This document shows positions 23,336 through 34,480 of a stretch of DNA of 64,000 nucleotides, piece after piece. The DNA is taken from contig NC_041002.1 in assembly GCF_004193775.1 (NCBI RefSeq), positions 13,281,578 through 13,345,577 on the forward strand, given 5' to 3'. The first letter of the stretch is position 1, and each line of letters begins with the position of its first letter. The translations under genes and the position numbers were made by a program. Source of the stretch: Glycine soja (lineage: Eukaryota > Streptophyta > Magnoliopsida > Fabales > Fabaceae). The notes beneath the pieces were generated by a model. The model ran no database searches and was not told the origin of the DNA. It saw nothing but the letters and a program-made list of their open reading frames with translations.

Positions 23336-25115
23336 ACAAGAGCTTCAAGTAGGTGCTCCTTAAACCTCCATTAATTTTTTTCTTTACCTTCTCTTCCATT
23401 GTTGTTTCTTCATTTTTCTCCATGTATCTCCTCACATGTCTTTTTCTAAATGTTGTTAACATGATTCTTTAGAGTTTCCAACGATTAAACTTGCTATAGA
23501 AACTAGATTTGATTTTCTATGGTTCAAATTTCTTGTTCTTGTTCTTGAACCATGAATTGTGTTGAGTTTAGGTTCCTTTGAGTTTTGTCTTGTTATTTTT
23601 TGTGGCTGAAACCTAAACCATAAAATTCTTACAAAAATATTAAAATAGAAGAAAACCTCAAAAATCTAGAGTGACTTGTTCACCTATTGTAGTTTTGTCG
23701 TAGAAGTCATGTCTAGTCATGAAACTTGTCACATAAGATTTCTTATGTTGTGCTGAATTTTATTTTCTTGTTTCTTTGTCTAACTCATTTGTTCATGAGT
23801 GTATGAAATTCTTTTAGCCTATTATTTGATTTGAGTAAAATCTTTCATGTTAATTAGTCCTTAACATGTTCATGCAAAATTCTTAGAGAGTCTTTGATTG
23901 TGAACCTTTTCTTGAACTTTTAGGTTTCCTTATGATTGTGTCTATTGTGAATTTGAGTTTTGGTGATGGAATTGCTGGCTGAAATGTTGATCCTAAGTGA
24001 ATATTGAACTCCTAAAACAGTGGTAAACAATCCTAGTGAGTTCAACATACATAGGAAGGTTGAAAGTAAGCCCAAGGCAATCAATATACCATGCTTAAAG
24101 AAACAAATCGCTGGTGCTGGCAGCTTGGACATACAAACTTGTAAAAATTATTGAGAATTGGTTACTTCGAATTTTGAGCTGAAATTTTTACTGAATTTTC
24201 TAGACATCTGGAAAAAAGTTATAAAAAAGGAAACAAGTGATTTGGATAAAAGGAAAAAATACGAAAAATCACACAAGTTGGCAGGAAAATCAGTATCCAG
24301 AAAAAAAAAAGGTGAAAGGGAAGTGTGCTTGTTGTTTTGGCTCAAAATTTATTCTATAATTGGAAATTTCAATTGAAAATTAGTGTGAAGACAAGTCCTA
24401 GCTTGCTTCTATGTCCTTTTCATTGCTTTGATTGTTGAATAATTCTTGAAAAATTGTCTTGTTAAAACTCCATTGGTTTAGCTTTCATTTCATTTTTTTT
24501 GGTCTTTGGTTATTGCTTGTCTCTTTGTTTCCTTGTTTTTGGGTTGCCATATAGGGAATTGGAAGGAGGATTGGTGCCATCCCTTGAAGAATTTGAGTCC
24601 AGAAGCAAGGGGCCAACCACCTTAAGAGCTATTGGACTAAGAAGCACTCCAAATTGAGTGAATCACCAAAGAGAGAAAAACCACCAAAATTGAGGACCGT
24701 TTTGTAATTTTGTAATTTGCAATTTACTTACCTTTATTGCTTTCAAGTTTTGTAACAAAAAGGCCTTTCATTGGAAGTGTGTTGGGAGCCTCTAATAAGT
24801 TACCAAACTTCCATTTGTGTGTAATAATTTTAGGCAATTTTTCCTTAGGATAGTGAGTGTTTTGTTGGGAACCTTGAATGTGGTCATCCAAACACTCTTA
24901 GGATTCGCCTAGTTTACATTTCTTGCTTACTTTCATAGCTTATTTCCTTTACCTTCCATTGTCAAACCACCTAGATAGTTTTCCTTTTACCAATTAGTTT
25001 TTTACCTTATCTTTCACACCTCTTTTAGTGTTTATTTGGCTAGTTTCAACCATAGTTTCTTTTACCTTTTGTTTTCAAACCTCCAACAAGAAAGAACCAC
25101 AACTTAGGAACCAAC

Positions 25116-25707
25116 ATGAGTCATCATTCATCTAGTGTTAATGGCAAGGGTACTAGTCATAAAGACCCTTTATCTAGAATCTTAGATGAGTTGAGTTCCC
25201 TCAAGTTATGGAAAGAAAAAGGAAAAAAAAGAGTGGAAGAAATAAGTCAAGATGAAAGAAAGAAAATAAGAGAGGAAGAAAGAAGAAAAATAATGAAAGA
25301 AATGAAAAGAGAAAAACATGCCTCCTATAGTAGTCATAACTCTTGCAAAAGCCTAAGTGAAGAACTTCGTGACTACTACGAAGGAAGGCATAGGTCACAT
25401 CTTAGACCTCACTCCCATAGAAGAGAAAAGGAAAGAAAGCCTCAAGAGGCTAACATTAAACTCTCATACTTCCATGGAAAGGACAATGTAGAGGCTAATT
25501 TAGATTGGGAAATAAGGGTAGAGCAACAACTTAAAAGGAAGTCTACTTCAAAATCTTATGGCTCTCACTCTTATCCAAAGAAAGACCAAGGTCAAGGAAT
25601 CTTAGGGGTGAGACCTTCTAAGCCCAAAGATGATAAGGGGAAGACAATAGAAAAGCAACCCCTTAAGGCTAGTATGCAAGAGAAGACTAGCTCCATGAAG
25701 TGCTTTA
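25116..25707 (+). pseudogene. Gag of B2, cut by a Sire-like insertion
   Basis: Open from MSHHSSSVNGKG at 25116 to the first cysteine pair of the zinc knuckle, where the insertion at 25708 splits the codons for CF|KC. The remaining knuckle resumes at 28203. The region is basic and Lys/Glu-rich (about residues 30-65), then Ser/His/Arg-rich. Unlike B1, the frame is open up to the insertion, so B2 gag was intact until the Sire-like element landed. It would bind and package element RNA. Confidence 0.8.
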
Positions 25708-25819
25708 TGTTACAATGGTAGAGAGAAATGCAACTATATAAAAAAAAAAAAACTAGAGAAGAAAGAAGATGATGATGAAAGAAGAAAGAAGAAAGAAGAA
25801 GATTCCTCTTTAGCCCCAA

Positions 25820-26240
25820 AATGCTAAGTGCGATCAACTTGGGCACATGAGATTCAATTGTCCTGTGTTTAAAAGAAGAATGGAAAAATCCTACAAGATG
25901 AATTTCAAAAAGAAAGAAAAGAAAGGATATATCACTTGCGAAGATAATGTCATAAATTATTCAAGTGATTCAGAGAAGAAAATCATAAGTCTGGATATCA
26001 TGATGAAAGACTATGAAAATGGAGAAGAGCAAAGTTGATACATTGATAGCAATTTCTCCAAACACATGGCATGCATCAAAGTTTATTCATATTTCTCTCC
26101 AAGATAAATGAATATGTGATTTATGGAGACAGCAAACGAAGGTCATATTTCTCCCCAAGAAAAGTGAATATGCGATATATGGAGACAACAAAAAAAGGCC
26201 ACTTGATCAACAACCCCAACAAGTAATATCAAATGATACC
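25820..26240 (+). pseudogene. Gag zinc knuckle and protease start of the Sire-like element
   Basis: The end of a CCHC knuckle is readable (CDQLGHMRFNCP), with its first cysteine in another frame; spacing fits a 2-base loss near 25832. It is followed by Lys-rich sequence and, at about 26039-26075, a motif like the copia protease start (DS..SKHM). A stretch like TTATGGAGACA occurs twice (26130, 26175), pointing to a small duplication. No RT, integrase or RNase H follows. Confidence 0.65.
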
Positions 26241-26445
26241 AACAGGTCACTTGTCTTTGATTGATTACTTTTGATGCTTGTTTTCTACTTGAGTTTAGAC
26301 TGTTCATGATGATTGTGATTATTTTATATTGTGTGTTTGATTGTATTGTCTTTGATGTTTGTTCCTGATTGAGTTTTTGATTGTTTTTAAAGAATCTATT
26401 AAACTTTTCAAATTAGTTTCATGTTTTAAGAAAACTATTTAATTT

Positions 26446-26765
26446 AGAAAAGGAAATTTTGAAATTGAAATTTGAAAAGTTAAATTTGAAAATTGAAAAT
26501 TAAAATTTGAAATTTGAAATTAAAATTTGGAAGTTGGAAGTAGTTATTGGAAGTTGAAAGTTAAAAATGGAAGTTGGAAGTTGGAAGTGGAAGTTACTGG
26601 AAGTTGGAAGTTGGAAATGAAAGTTATTGGAAGTTGAAAGTTGAAAATGGAGGTTGGAAGTTGGAAGGGGAAGTTACTAAAAGTTGAAATTGGAAGTTGG
26701 AATTTAAAATTTAAAATTTAAATTTTAAAAATTTGAAATTTGAAATTTGAAATTTGAATTTTGAA
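26446..26765. repeat. Low-complexity GAAGTTG / TTTGAAA tract
   Basis: Tandem-like 7-mers (GGAAGTT, TTTGAAA, TTGAAAG) over about 320 bases, strongly asymmetric in purines. It lies between the deleted coding part and the 3' LTR of the Sire-like element. No coding. Confidence 0.9.
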
Positions 26766-27215
26766 TTTTTTTTAATAATAGAAATTATTGTGTATAGTTA
26801 GTTGATTGTTAATTTAATTAATTTGATTTGAAATATTTGATGATTGATTGTGTTTGATTGATGTGTTATTGTACTTGTTTTTGCTTGATTAATATTGAAT
26901 GATTGTTTTAATGCCTTTTGGTATCACTTGATTCTCATACATTGCAACAAGTGGTAACATCTTTCTCCTTTCTATTCATGATTTGTTTTTGATGTTGACA
27001 AAGGGGGAGAGAAAGATAAAAGATAAAATAGTAAGAAAAATTATCTATTGTTTATGAGACAATTTGTTTACATAAGAAAAATATGAAATCTTCAACTGTC
27101 TCATATAAGCAATCATTGCAAAACCAAGGGGGAGTAAACTATATGCAAATAGATATTTTTTCTTTGTTGTTGCTCCTAACCTACAGGTGGCTGTCATCAT
27201 CAAAAAGGGGGAGAA

Positions 27216-28202
27216 TGTGAATGTATGTATACATGATTTTGATGATGTCAAAAGAAGAATCAAACAAGGCTCATTTTGCTTCAAGATTAATACAAGATTG
27301 TTTCAACAAACAAAGCCTTGATTCAAGATTTCTTCAAGATCAAGCCTTGCCTCACAATGAAAGGTTTCAAGTCATTCAAGGCACATGTAATCGATTACCA
27401 ATACATGTAATCGATTACCAATGGTTTGAAAGTGTGTAATCGATTACACATCATATGTAATCGATTACCAGAGACTCTGAATGTTGGGAATTCAAATTTT
27501 AAATGAAGGGTCACAACTGTTCAAGAAAAACAACTATGTAATCGATTACACTAATTCTGTAATTGATTACCAGAGAGGATTTTTAAGGAATATCGCCAAC
27601 AATCACATCTTATCATTTGAATTTTGAATGGCCATCAAAGGCCTATATATATGTGTGACTTGGGACGAAATTGAAAAGAGAGTTTTGCTTGGAAAAAATG
27701 TCTTATCCTCTCAAAAGACAATGAGAGAGATTCCAAAAAAAACTTCATTGTCAAATGCTCTCTCAAGAAATCCTTGATCAAACACTTGCAAAATCTATAA
27801 GGATTCTTACATGATCTTCATTGTAATATTCTTCTCTTGAAGAGAGAATTCTTCTTCCATTCTTCTTATTCAATGAGATTGGTTAAGAGACTGTCAGTCT
27901 CTTGTTGTAAAGGATTCCTGAACACAAGGGATGGGTTGTCCCTGTGTGGTTCAGACTTTGTAATGGATTTTACAAAGATAGTGGAAATCTCAAGTGGGTT
28001 GCTTGAGTACTGGACGTAGGCACGGGTTGTGGCCGAACCAGTATAAAACTGTGTTTGCATTCTCTCTTCCCTTATCTCATTTATGTTAATGCAATCAATT
28101 TTGCCTTGCATGTTTATAGAACATTATTAAATTGATTGTTGTTGCTTCTTCTGCATTCTAAGCCTATCCCTCTTAAGATTATTAAGGCCACAAGGTCCAA
28201 CA
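27216..28202 (+). repeat. 3' LTR of the Sire-like element (987 bp)
   Basis: TGTGAATGTATG...GGTCCAACA, preceded by a purine tract. A TATA-like stretch (CTATATATATG) lies near 27640. It carries the palindrome array at 27387-27570. Confidence 0.88.
27387..27570 (+). promoter_or_regulatory. Paired GTAATCGATTAC array in the Sire-like LTR (6 sites)
   Basis: Three pairs, starts 20, 21 and 21 bp apart. Five sites are exact and one is GTAATTGATTAC (C to T). The array lies about 70-250 bp upstream of the TATA-like stretch, a position fit for an enhancer. Confidence 0.85.
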
Positions 28203-28207
28203 CTTTA

Positions 28208-29273
28208 AATGTCTTGGAAGAGGACACATTACTTCTCAATGCCCCACCAAGAAAACCATGATTATGAGGGGCCAAGACATTTATAGTAGCCAAGATGAGG
28301 CTACTACTTCACCTTCCTCTAGTAAAAGTGAAGAAGCAAAAGGGGAAGAATCTAGTGAAGAGATCTACCCCCAAAAAGAAGGACAACCTTTAATGGTTAA
28401 GGAGGAGTGTAAGGAGGTAAGTGTCTCCTCCAAGAGGTTAACTAAGAAGGAAAGACATTTTGAAATAAAGACAAATATTAAAGAAATTTCCCCTCTTAAA
28501 CAACCTCCACATTTTCTCCTTTGTAAAAAGACACTTGTTAGCATTGCCACACCTCTTAGGCTTGATTTCATTCCTCAAGTAAAGGAGTTGTTGGATGAGG
28601 GTTTGGTTCGCAAGAGCTTAAATCCTTGTGCTTTGTTGGTGCCCAAAATAGGTATTATTAGGCACCAAATCCCTAAAATAGGTGGTATGATGAATGCTTT
28701 GGGTGGTGCAACACTCTTTTGTAAAATCACTCGTGCACCCAACATCTTCATGATTTGTGTACATAGGGACTCATTAGGTAGGTTTGTTCTTATTTTTAGT
28801 TTCAATACAAACTTAGGTACTCATATGGGACACCTTAGGTTTGTCATACTTTTTGGTAGGAATAATCAACATGAAAATATAGAAAAAGGTATGTTCTATT
28901 GCTTTACTTTTCTTAATTTTTTAAATTGTGATCAAGGGTTTCCCATGAATCCTAAGAGAATAAAGGTCATTCCTGAGTGGCCCGCTCCACCAAGTGTAAG
29001 AAAAATTTGGGGCTTCCAAGACTTAACAAACTTTCACAAAAGGTTTGCCCCATATTTTTCTATACTTGTAGCACCACTCATTGAGTTGGTGAGGAACCAT
29101 GTTCCTCCATGGGAAGATGCCCAGGAAATGAGTTTTCAGACCTTACCTTACTTCAACAAACTAAACACCACTAATACATATGTTTTTGTTCTTTTTGCAG
29201 GTGTTGAGGAAAAAAGCCCAGAGTTTCAAGAACCTCGGGATTTGAGGTCAAATCCTTTTCAAGGGGGAGGGAA
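28208..29273 (+). pseudogene. Zinc-knuckle end and rearranged pol relic of B2
   Basis: Resumes the B2 gag knuckle (KCLGRGHITSQC), then an acidic Ser/Glu stretch and the same pol relic as B1. It has an RT-start motif (KELLDEGLVRKSLNPCALL), scrambled middle, RIKVIPEWPAPPSVRKIWG and PYFSILVAPLIELV, then DLRSNPFQGGGND at the LTR. The catalytic DD motif is missing. The frame is open from 28258 to beyond the LTR start, so it may still be translated, but not as an enzyme. Confidence 0.75.
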
Positions 29274-30235
29274 TGATGCAATCCTACCCCGCAAGGGCAT
29301 TGGATAGAAAAACTCCAAGTAGATTGGGCCAGAGATGCAAAAGAAGGCCCTAGGGTTCTTATGAGCCTTAGGGTAGATTTCAGGCCCATGGGCTAAGTAC
29401 GAGCCCACTTATCTTTGTAAATATTAGACTAAGGTTTCATTAGTTTTGGGCCTTGTATTTAGGGCTCCATAATGTAGGTAGGGTACCCTAGAAATATAGG
29501 ATTTTTCAGCCCTTGTATTTTAGGGCACCTAGACTAGTTTTTGTATTAGGGTTAGTTTTGTAATTTCACATGCACTAAGTGGATATTTGATGTGTGTGGT
29601 TGGAAATAAATTTAATTGAATTGGTAGAATCCCAATGCAATTAAATTTTAGAGGGGGAGGTGAGCATTTGCTTACTACACCCCATTGCCACATCATATAG
29701 TCACACTTTGTGCATGTCCTTCATGCTTTTCATGCCTCATGACACCTAAGCACACTTAGTGGAGAATCTTGGAATTGATCTTGGATTAGTGGGCTGAACC
29801 ATAACTAAAATTCACTAATCATAATTAGTGAAATTTTGGCTCCAAAGTTTGGCTCCACAAATTCAATTTCAAATTCAAGTGAAATTTGAATTTCCCTCCA
29901 ATTTTGTGTGACACTTAGGCTATAAATAGAGGTCATGTGTGTGCATTTTTTGAACTTTGATGATTTGAATATTAAACTTCAGATTTCAAAGCTCATTTGG
30001 AGCACAAAATTTCGTGCTCTTCTCTCCCTCTCCCTTCATTCATCTCCTTCTTCCTCCAAGCTCTTATCCATGGCCTCCTATGGTGGTGAGCTTCTTCTAG
30101 ACTCATCTTCTCCTTGAAGTGGCGTCTCCTCTCTCTCTTCCTTCTCCATTCCGCTGCCATTCATCTTCCAAGAAGCAAAGGAATCAATTGATGAAGAAGA
30201 TCCTAGGCCTACAAGCTCCAATGGAGCTTGCATCA
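29274..30235 (+). repeat. 3' LTR of B2 (962 bp)
   Basis: TGATGCAATCC...GCTTGCATCA, preceded by CAAGGGGGAGGGAA. Nearly identical to 22364-23320. Confidence 0.92.
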
Positions 30236-30733
30236 GGATGTTTCTTTCTAGTTGCTAATATTTTCCAAATCTGATTGCTCAGCTAAAACAAAAGATAATT
30301 TCCAAAAAAAAACCAAAAAAAAAAAAACAGAGGAGAAACAAAAAGTGGGGAAGAAAAGAGAAGAACTGAGAAAGAGAAAGATAGAGAAAGAGAAGATTGA
30401 AGGAGAAAACACAACAAAAACGCAGGAGAGAGAAGAAAGTTCTCGAATTAAGTAGAATTAAATGGGGGGTTTAAATCTGCCAATCAGGAAGCGACACGTA
30501 TTTTTTTTCACTTTGTCTTATGATTTAATTTTGGTTTGGGGTTTCTTCTATATATTTGATAATTTAATGCATTTAAATTTGAATATGATTACTTTGCAGA
30601 GGCAATATAATCATTATCAAGGTTGGAAAAGAAGGCACGTGGACTAAGCAAGAGAACTGGAAGTGTGATACGGAAATGCTAAAAAAACCCACCAAATGTA
30701 ACATGTGTTAATATATCAAGCTTGGGTATAACA
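30236..30733 (+). repeat. Rest of copy 2 of the 378-bp duplication
   Basis: Resumes at GGATGTTTC after B2 and matches 21985-22288. A 170-base A-rich and purine-rich stretch (about 30290-30500) is absent from copy 1. From 30734 to about 31330 I see nothing recognisable. Confidence 0.75.
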
Positions 30734-31334
30734 TGAATTTCATATGGCTTGTTATTTATAAGATTTGCTAAAATGGACCGATTGTGCATTTAATTTGTTG
30801 GTGGTGTATCATTGATTTAGGAAAGCTTTTTCCCTTTTCCTTTTGTGCATGCATTACCAAACAAAATCCCTTCAAGGAAAAAATTAAGCATGCGCTCCAA
30901 AAAAATTGTGTGACATCTATTTTTTTCCATGCATGCTTTATTGTTAATAATAAATAACATGAATAAGATCAACGAGAGTGATAATTTTTTTGTGTTGGTA
31001 AGATTTTAATTTTGTTAGCTGTGATCCATGTTTGCAGTCTAACTAATAGTGATATTTCAGGTTGTCACATTGATCTTGGCCACCTAATGTAATATTTAAG
31101 AAGATAAATATTAATACGGTACTTTTCCAACTATGTAGTTTGTATAATAGGATTAAGTATTCAAGCTTAAAAAACATAATATCTTTAATATATAAATATT
31201 GTTTAGAACAACTACATGGATAACACTAAGAAGATGAATATTTTAAATTCAGATATCATTCAGCATCAAAATTAAGTAAACATGTTTTGTAAACTAACAA
31301 AGTAGAAATTAAAATTCAGTCACTATCATTGCCA

Positions 31335-32000
31335 TCCTAATTTCTTTGTTTTCTAATAACTACTTCCCAAATATTGTCACAAGGCCTGTAGTAGAATGAA
31401 AGCTCGTCTCCATGAACAAAATCACCTTTAGCAAGAAACCGGTACCATGGTTGGATGCTTGCCATGAAAGCCAAGGCCAACCGGAAGGATAGGCCATTGC
31501 AATGGAGGGCCGAACCTTCTTAAAATTGTCATATGAAAACCGCAAGAAGGAAGATGTATTGCTGCAAGAGGTGGAAGCATCTGAACGAAAAATTAAACTG
31601 AGTTAATTTTTTCGGGTAAAAATTTGATAATAATGTAAAAGTAGTAAATATAGATTACTAGTGGTTTAGGATCACCAAGCAGGGCCTGTGTGAGTTCAAG
31701 AGTCCAGACATGCATTCTAGCTGCCAGTAGGGGTTTGCTGCATGCTTGTTGTTCCAGCGGAGGAGTGAAATGGAGGTTGAAAATCCGTCTGTGTTCACAC
31801 ACCATAAAGTTGATGGTTATTGACTCGTAGATGTCTAAGTGTTTTCTCAAGTGTTTGAGGCCATCAATAAAGAACAATTTTCCTCGATGTTGTCTGAGTC
31901 GTATCTAGTATGAGGCTCCGTCATAGTCAAAGCGGGCAAAATCGGGGTAGTACGGTGCCCACTGTTCAAGATAGAATGTTGATATTTTTATATAGTCCTG
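31335..32000 (-). pseudogene. B3-domain-like transcription factor relic
   Basis: Read on the minus strand, one part (about 31990-31670) contains KLFFIDGLKHLRKHLDIYES after a stop. A second part (about 31580-31335) contains KGDFVHGDELSFYY and IWEVVIRKQRN. Both resemble the strand-and-turn pattern of plant B3 DNA-binding domains, with an intron-like gap between. There are stops and no start. I infer a B3 family relic; certainty is limited because the match is by eye. Confidence 0.4.
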
Positions 32001-33299
32001 CCTAGAAAATGTGGTAATGGTAAGTGTTATGTATTAGGTAAAAAGAATCAGGGGAAAAAACAATATGAGTAAAAGAGAAGTTGAATATCACCTTGTCGTT
32101 GTGGAATGCGGCAATAAATTGTAACATGCAGTGCCACCTCATAATGGGATTCCTCATATGCAATAACACAGGCATGATAATTGCAGTGACAACAATCATT
32201 TGGTGTGGAGAGAAGCAGTTTACTGAAAACAAAAGCTAAGAAAATTAAAGTTGTTTAGGCGGCTTATGCTGCTTGACGGTGTTGGTGATGTTATGCTCAT
32301 CTTTGGGATGGTCAGAAGTTAATGGTTCTTCCGGAAAAACACTAAGACATGAAAATCCAGGAATGTTGTGAAGCTTCTGCGTCCTTTGGTATATAAGCGG
32401 TCCTTTGGAATGTCACTAGAAGCTGAAGTAGCAAATTGCATGAATTAAATTATTGCATTTTCCCAAAGTTTGAATTAATGGCAGGTTCATTTGGTTGGCA
32501 AGTGTGCAGTCTCAATCACTGTTTCTAAAGAGTCAAGGTTGTAGGGGCATTAGAATCATTGGCAAGCTACACAGGTGTGCAAGCAACTGAACGGTTATTT
32601 GTGCATAGTAAATAATTATATTATAAATGCTTTTAATACTACACATTTTGTGGGTCAACTGAATCTGATAATTGGGCCAACAACATGATCAAACAATGCA
32701 GACTGAGGTTTGCCACTTGGGTTGCTAATTTAATAAACTTGGGCTGATTTGAAATTTTGGCATAGATGAATGCAGAGCATGTATGTAGATAGATGAATGC
32801 AGAGCATGTATGTAGACATGATCAAACTTGTGTTAAAATGCAGAGCAGAGGATAACAACATTCTAATTTTTGCGCAACTAGAAATATAATTGGAAGTTTA
32901 CCTCATGCATGATCATTGGATGAAAATCATATGACATCGGAAGTTATTTTTTGATAAGCAAATTTGAAATTTTGGTATAGATGAATGCAGAACATGTATG
33001 TAGATAGATCAAAGCAGATATTACACCAAAGAGGATTATGGCAATTGTTTCTAGAATCTAATGTGTCAAATAAAAGCAATTTTGTGTAAAGCATGGCATG
33101 AAATCTAATCACATATAAAAGGAAATGCATATTAGGCATACCATATCTGATATTTTTGGGTTAGAGTAAATAAATATATGATTTTAAAATTGTCACATTA
33201 GTTAAAGCTTAACAATTAAAAGTATCAGCAACGTTCAAGACAACTAAAGTTTGTCTAAATTTAAAAATAAGCACCATTCAAAAGGATGGAATATTCCAG
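32001..33299. other. Intergenic, short tandem repeat
   Basis: No gene seen. A 27-bp unit (ATAGATGAATGCAGAGCATG...) is repeated in tandem at about 32763-32816. A variant with its left flank (GAAATTTTGG.ATAGATGAATGCAGA) recurs near 32965-33005. Confidence 0.7.
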
Positions 33300-34480
33300 T
33301 AGTACAAGTAAAAAACAGGATCAACGGTCATCCATAACAATTGTATTAATGGTGCTAATAGTTACACAAACTATGATTAGAGGAAGCTAATAAATAGCAG
33401 CACTATGATTTTAGCTAATAAAGTTGAGTTGCCAGTACTTTTGGTTAGATTCTCCATTGAACAAAATAAAGATGAAACATAAATAGCAGGTTTACCACAG
33501 GAATGCAATCAATCTCAACAAACACTCTTAGACTGAGCTTCTGAAAGAAATGCATCCTTTAACATAATTGATTCAAAAGAATTGCTGGCTAATGATGGGC
33601 AACATCCTATACCAATGAGAAATAGAAGCATCAGGTCAATGTGATAAATAGGGAAAACAACAAAGAAGCTTGGAAAAAATTAGAATTGGAAGTACAATGC
33701 AACAGTAAAATAGAAGCAAATTTGCCAAATGCATGAAACAAAACCTGGAAAAATATAAAAGGAAATGCAAGTCTGATATTACATATTTGATTAAAAAAGT
33801 GGTCAATTAGTTTAAACTTAAGAATTAAAAGTATCAGGAGTGTTAAACACACATAAAGTTAATCTGATTTAATCAAGCAGGCATCATTCTAAAGTTTCCA
33901 ATATTTTTAGCAGCAGCAATAAAAAATAGAATTAATTGTTATCCAAACCAATCCTATCAATGGTGCTGATAGTTACAGAAATTATTAGTGGGGGAAGTGA
34001 GCATAGCACTCTGATATGAGTTAATAATAGGTTTGCATTGAACTTAACAAATAGCAAACATAGATAACAGATTTACCCCAAAAAGGTAGTTAATCTCATA
34101 ATTGACTTCAAGGAATTGCCAGTTAAGTATGGGTAGGATCCTGTACCAATCAGAAAGAAAAGCATCAGCTCCATGGGGTAAATAGGGAAAACAATAATCT
34201 CTATATGACAATATACACCGACCTTCCCTAAATTCCGCATTGGACAACGACACAGTAATGTGGTTTGGACTGTGATAATCATCTAAGAAGTACATCAAAG
34301 AAGCACAAAATATGAATGCAAGCATGCAGTAAAAGAAATCGAAAAAAAAGGAGAACAACCTAGAAAAGAAACCCAGCAAAGTCAGCCAAGCACCAAACAG
34401 GCGAAAAAAAACATATATAGGAAAGAAGCACAAAAGCCACAGAAGCACACCTTGAGTGGAGGAAGAAGGCAAAGAGAAAG
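33300..34480 (-). pseudogene. Degenerate RPA-like exons, duplicated
   Basis: Minus-strand pieces match later parts of the RPA-like relic at 18151. One is the CCATAACAATTGTATTAATGG region (33330) versus 18246, encoding the IVMDN segment. Another is the GAAATGCATCCTTT region (33545) versus 18501, encoding KDAFLS. A second diverged copy follows (33935-34230), with the same order and a shared end (GGTAAATAGGGAAAACAA). No open frame remains. Confidence 0.6.

Larger units (their letters stand above)
25708..28202 (+). mobile_element. Ty1/copia Sire-like element, 5' LTR and most of pol deleted
   Basis: Flanked by CTTTA (25703-25707 and 28203-28207). Starts TGT, then gag-like sequence, a protease-start relic, AT/GA-rich repeats, a purine tract (AAAAAGGGGGAGAA) and a full LTR (27216-28202). 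The LTR style (TGTGAATGTATGTATACATG start, GGTCCAACA end, GGGGGAG tract) is like soybean SIRE1 and relatives (recognised, not searched). The preserved target duplication and the leading TGT imply deletion of nearly the whole 5' LTR plus the start of gag, and a second deletion from protease to the 3' region. Confidence 0.85.
22364..30235 (+). mobile_element. Ty3/gypsy element B2, complete ends, coding-deleted
   Basis: LTRs at 22364-23320 and 29274-30235 are flanked by GGATG on both sides (22359-22363, 30236-30240). By hand the LTRs differ at about 15 positions and a 6-bp indel, roughly 1.6%. Internal parts: Met-type primer site, 1.8-kb leader, gag, a Sire-like insertion at 25708-28202, and the same deleted pol relic as B1. 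The family lacks protease, catalytic RT, RNase H and integrase, so it is non-autonomous. It keeps an uninterrupted copy of the site (TTAAT, 23850-23854) where A entered B1. Confidence 0.92.
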
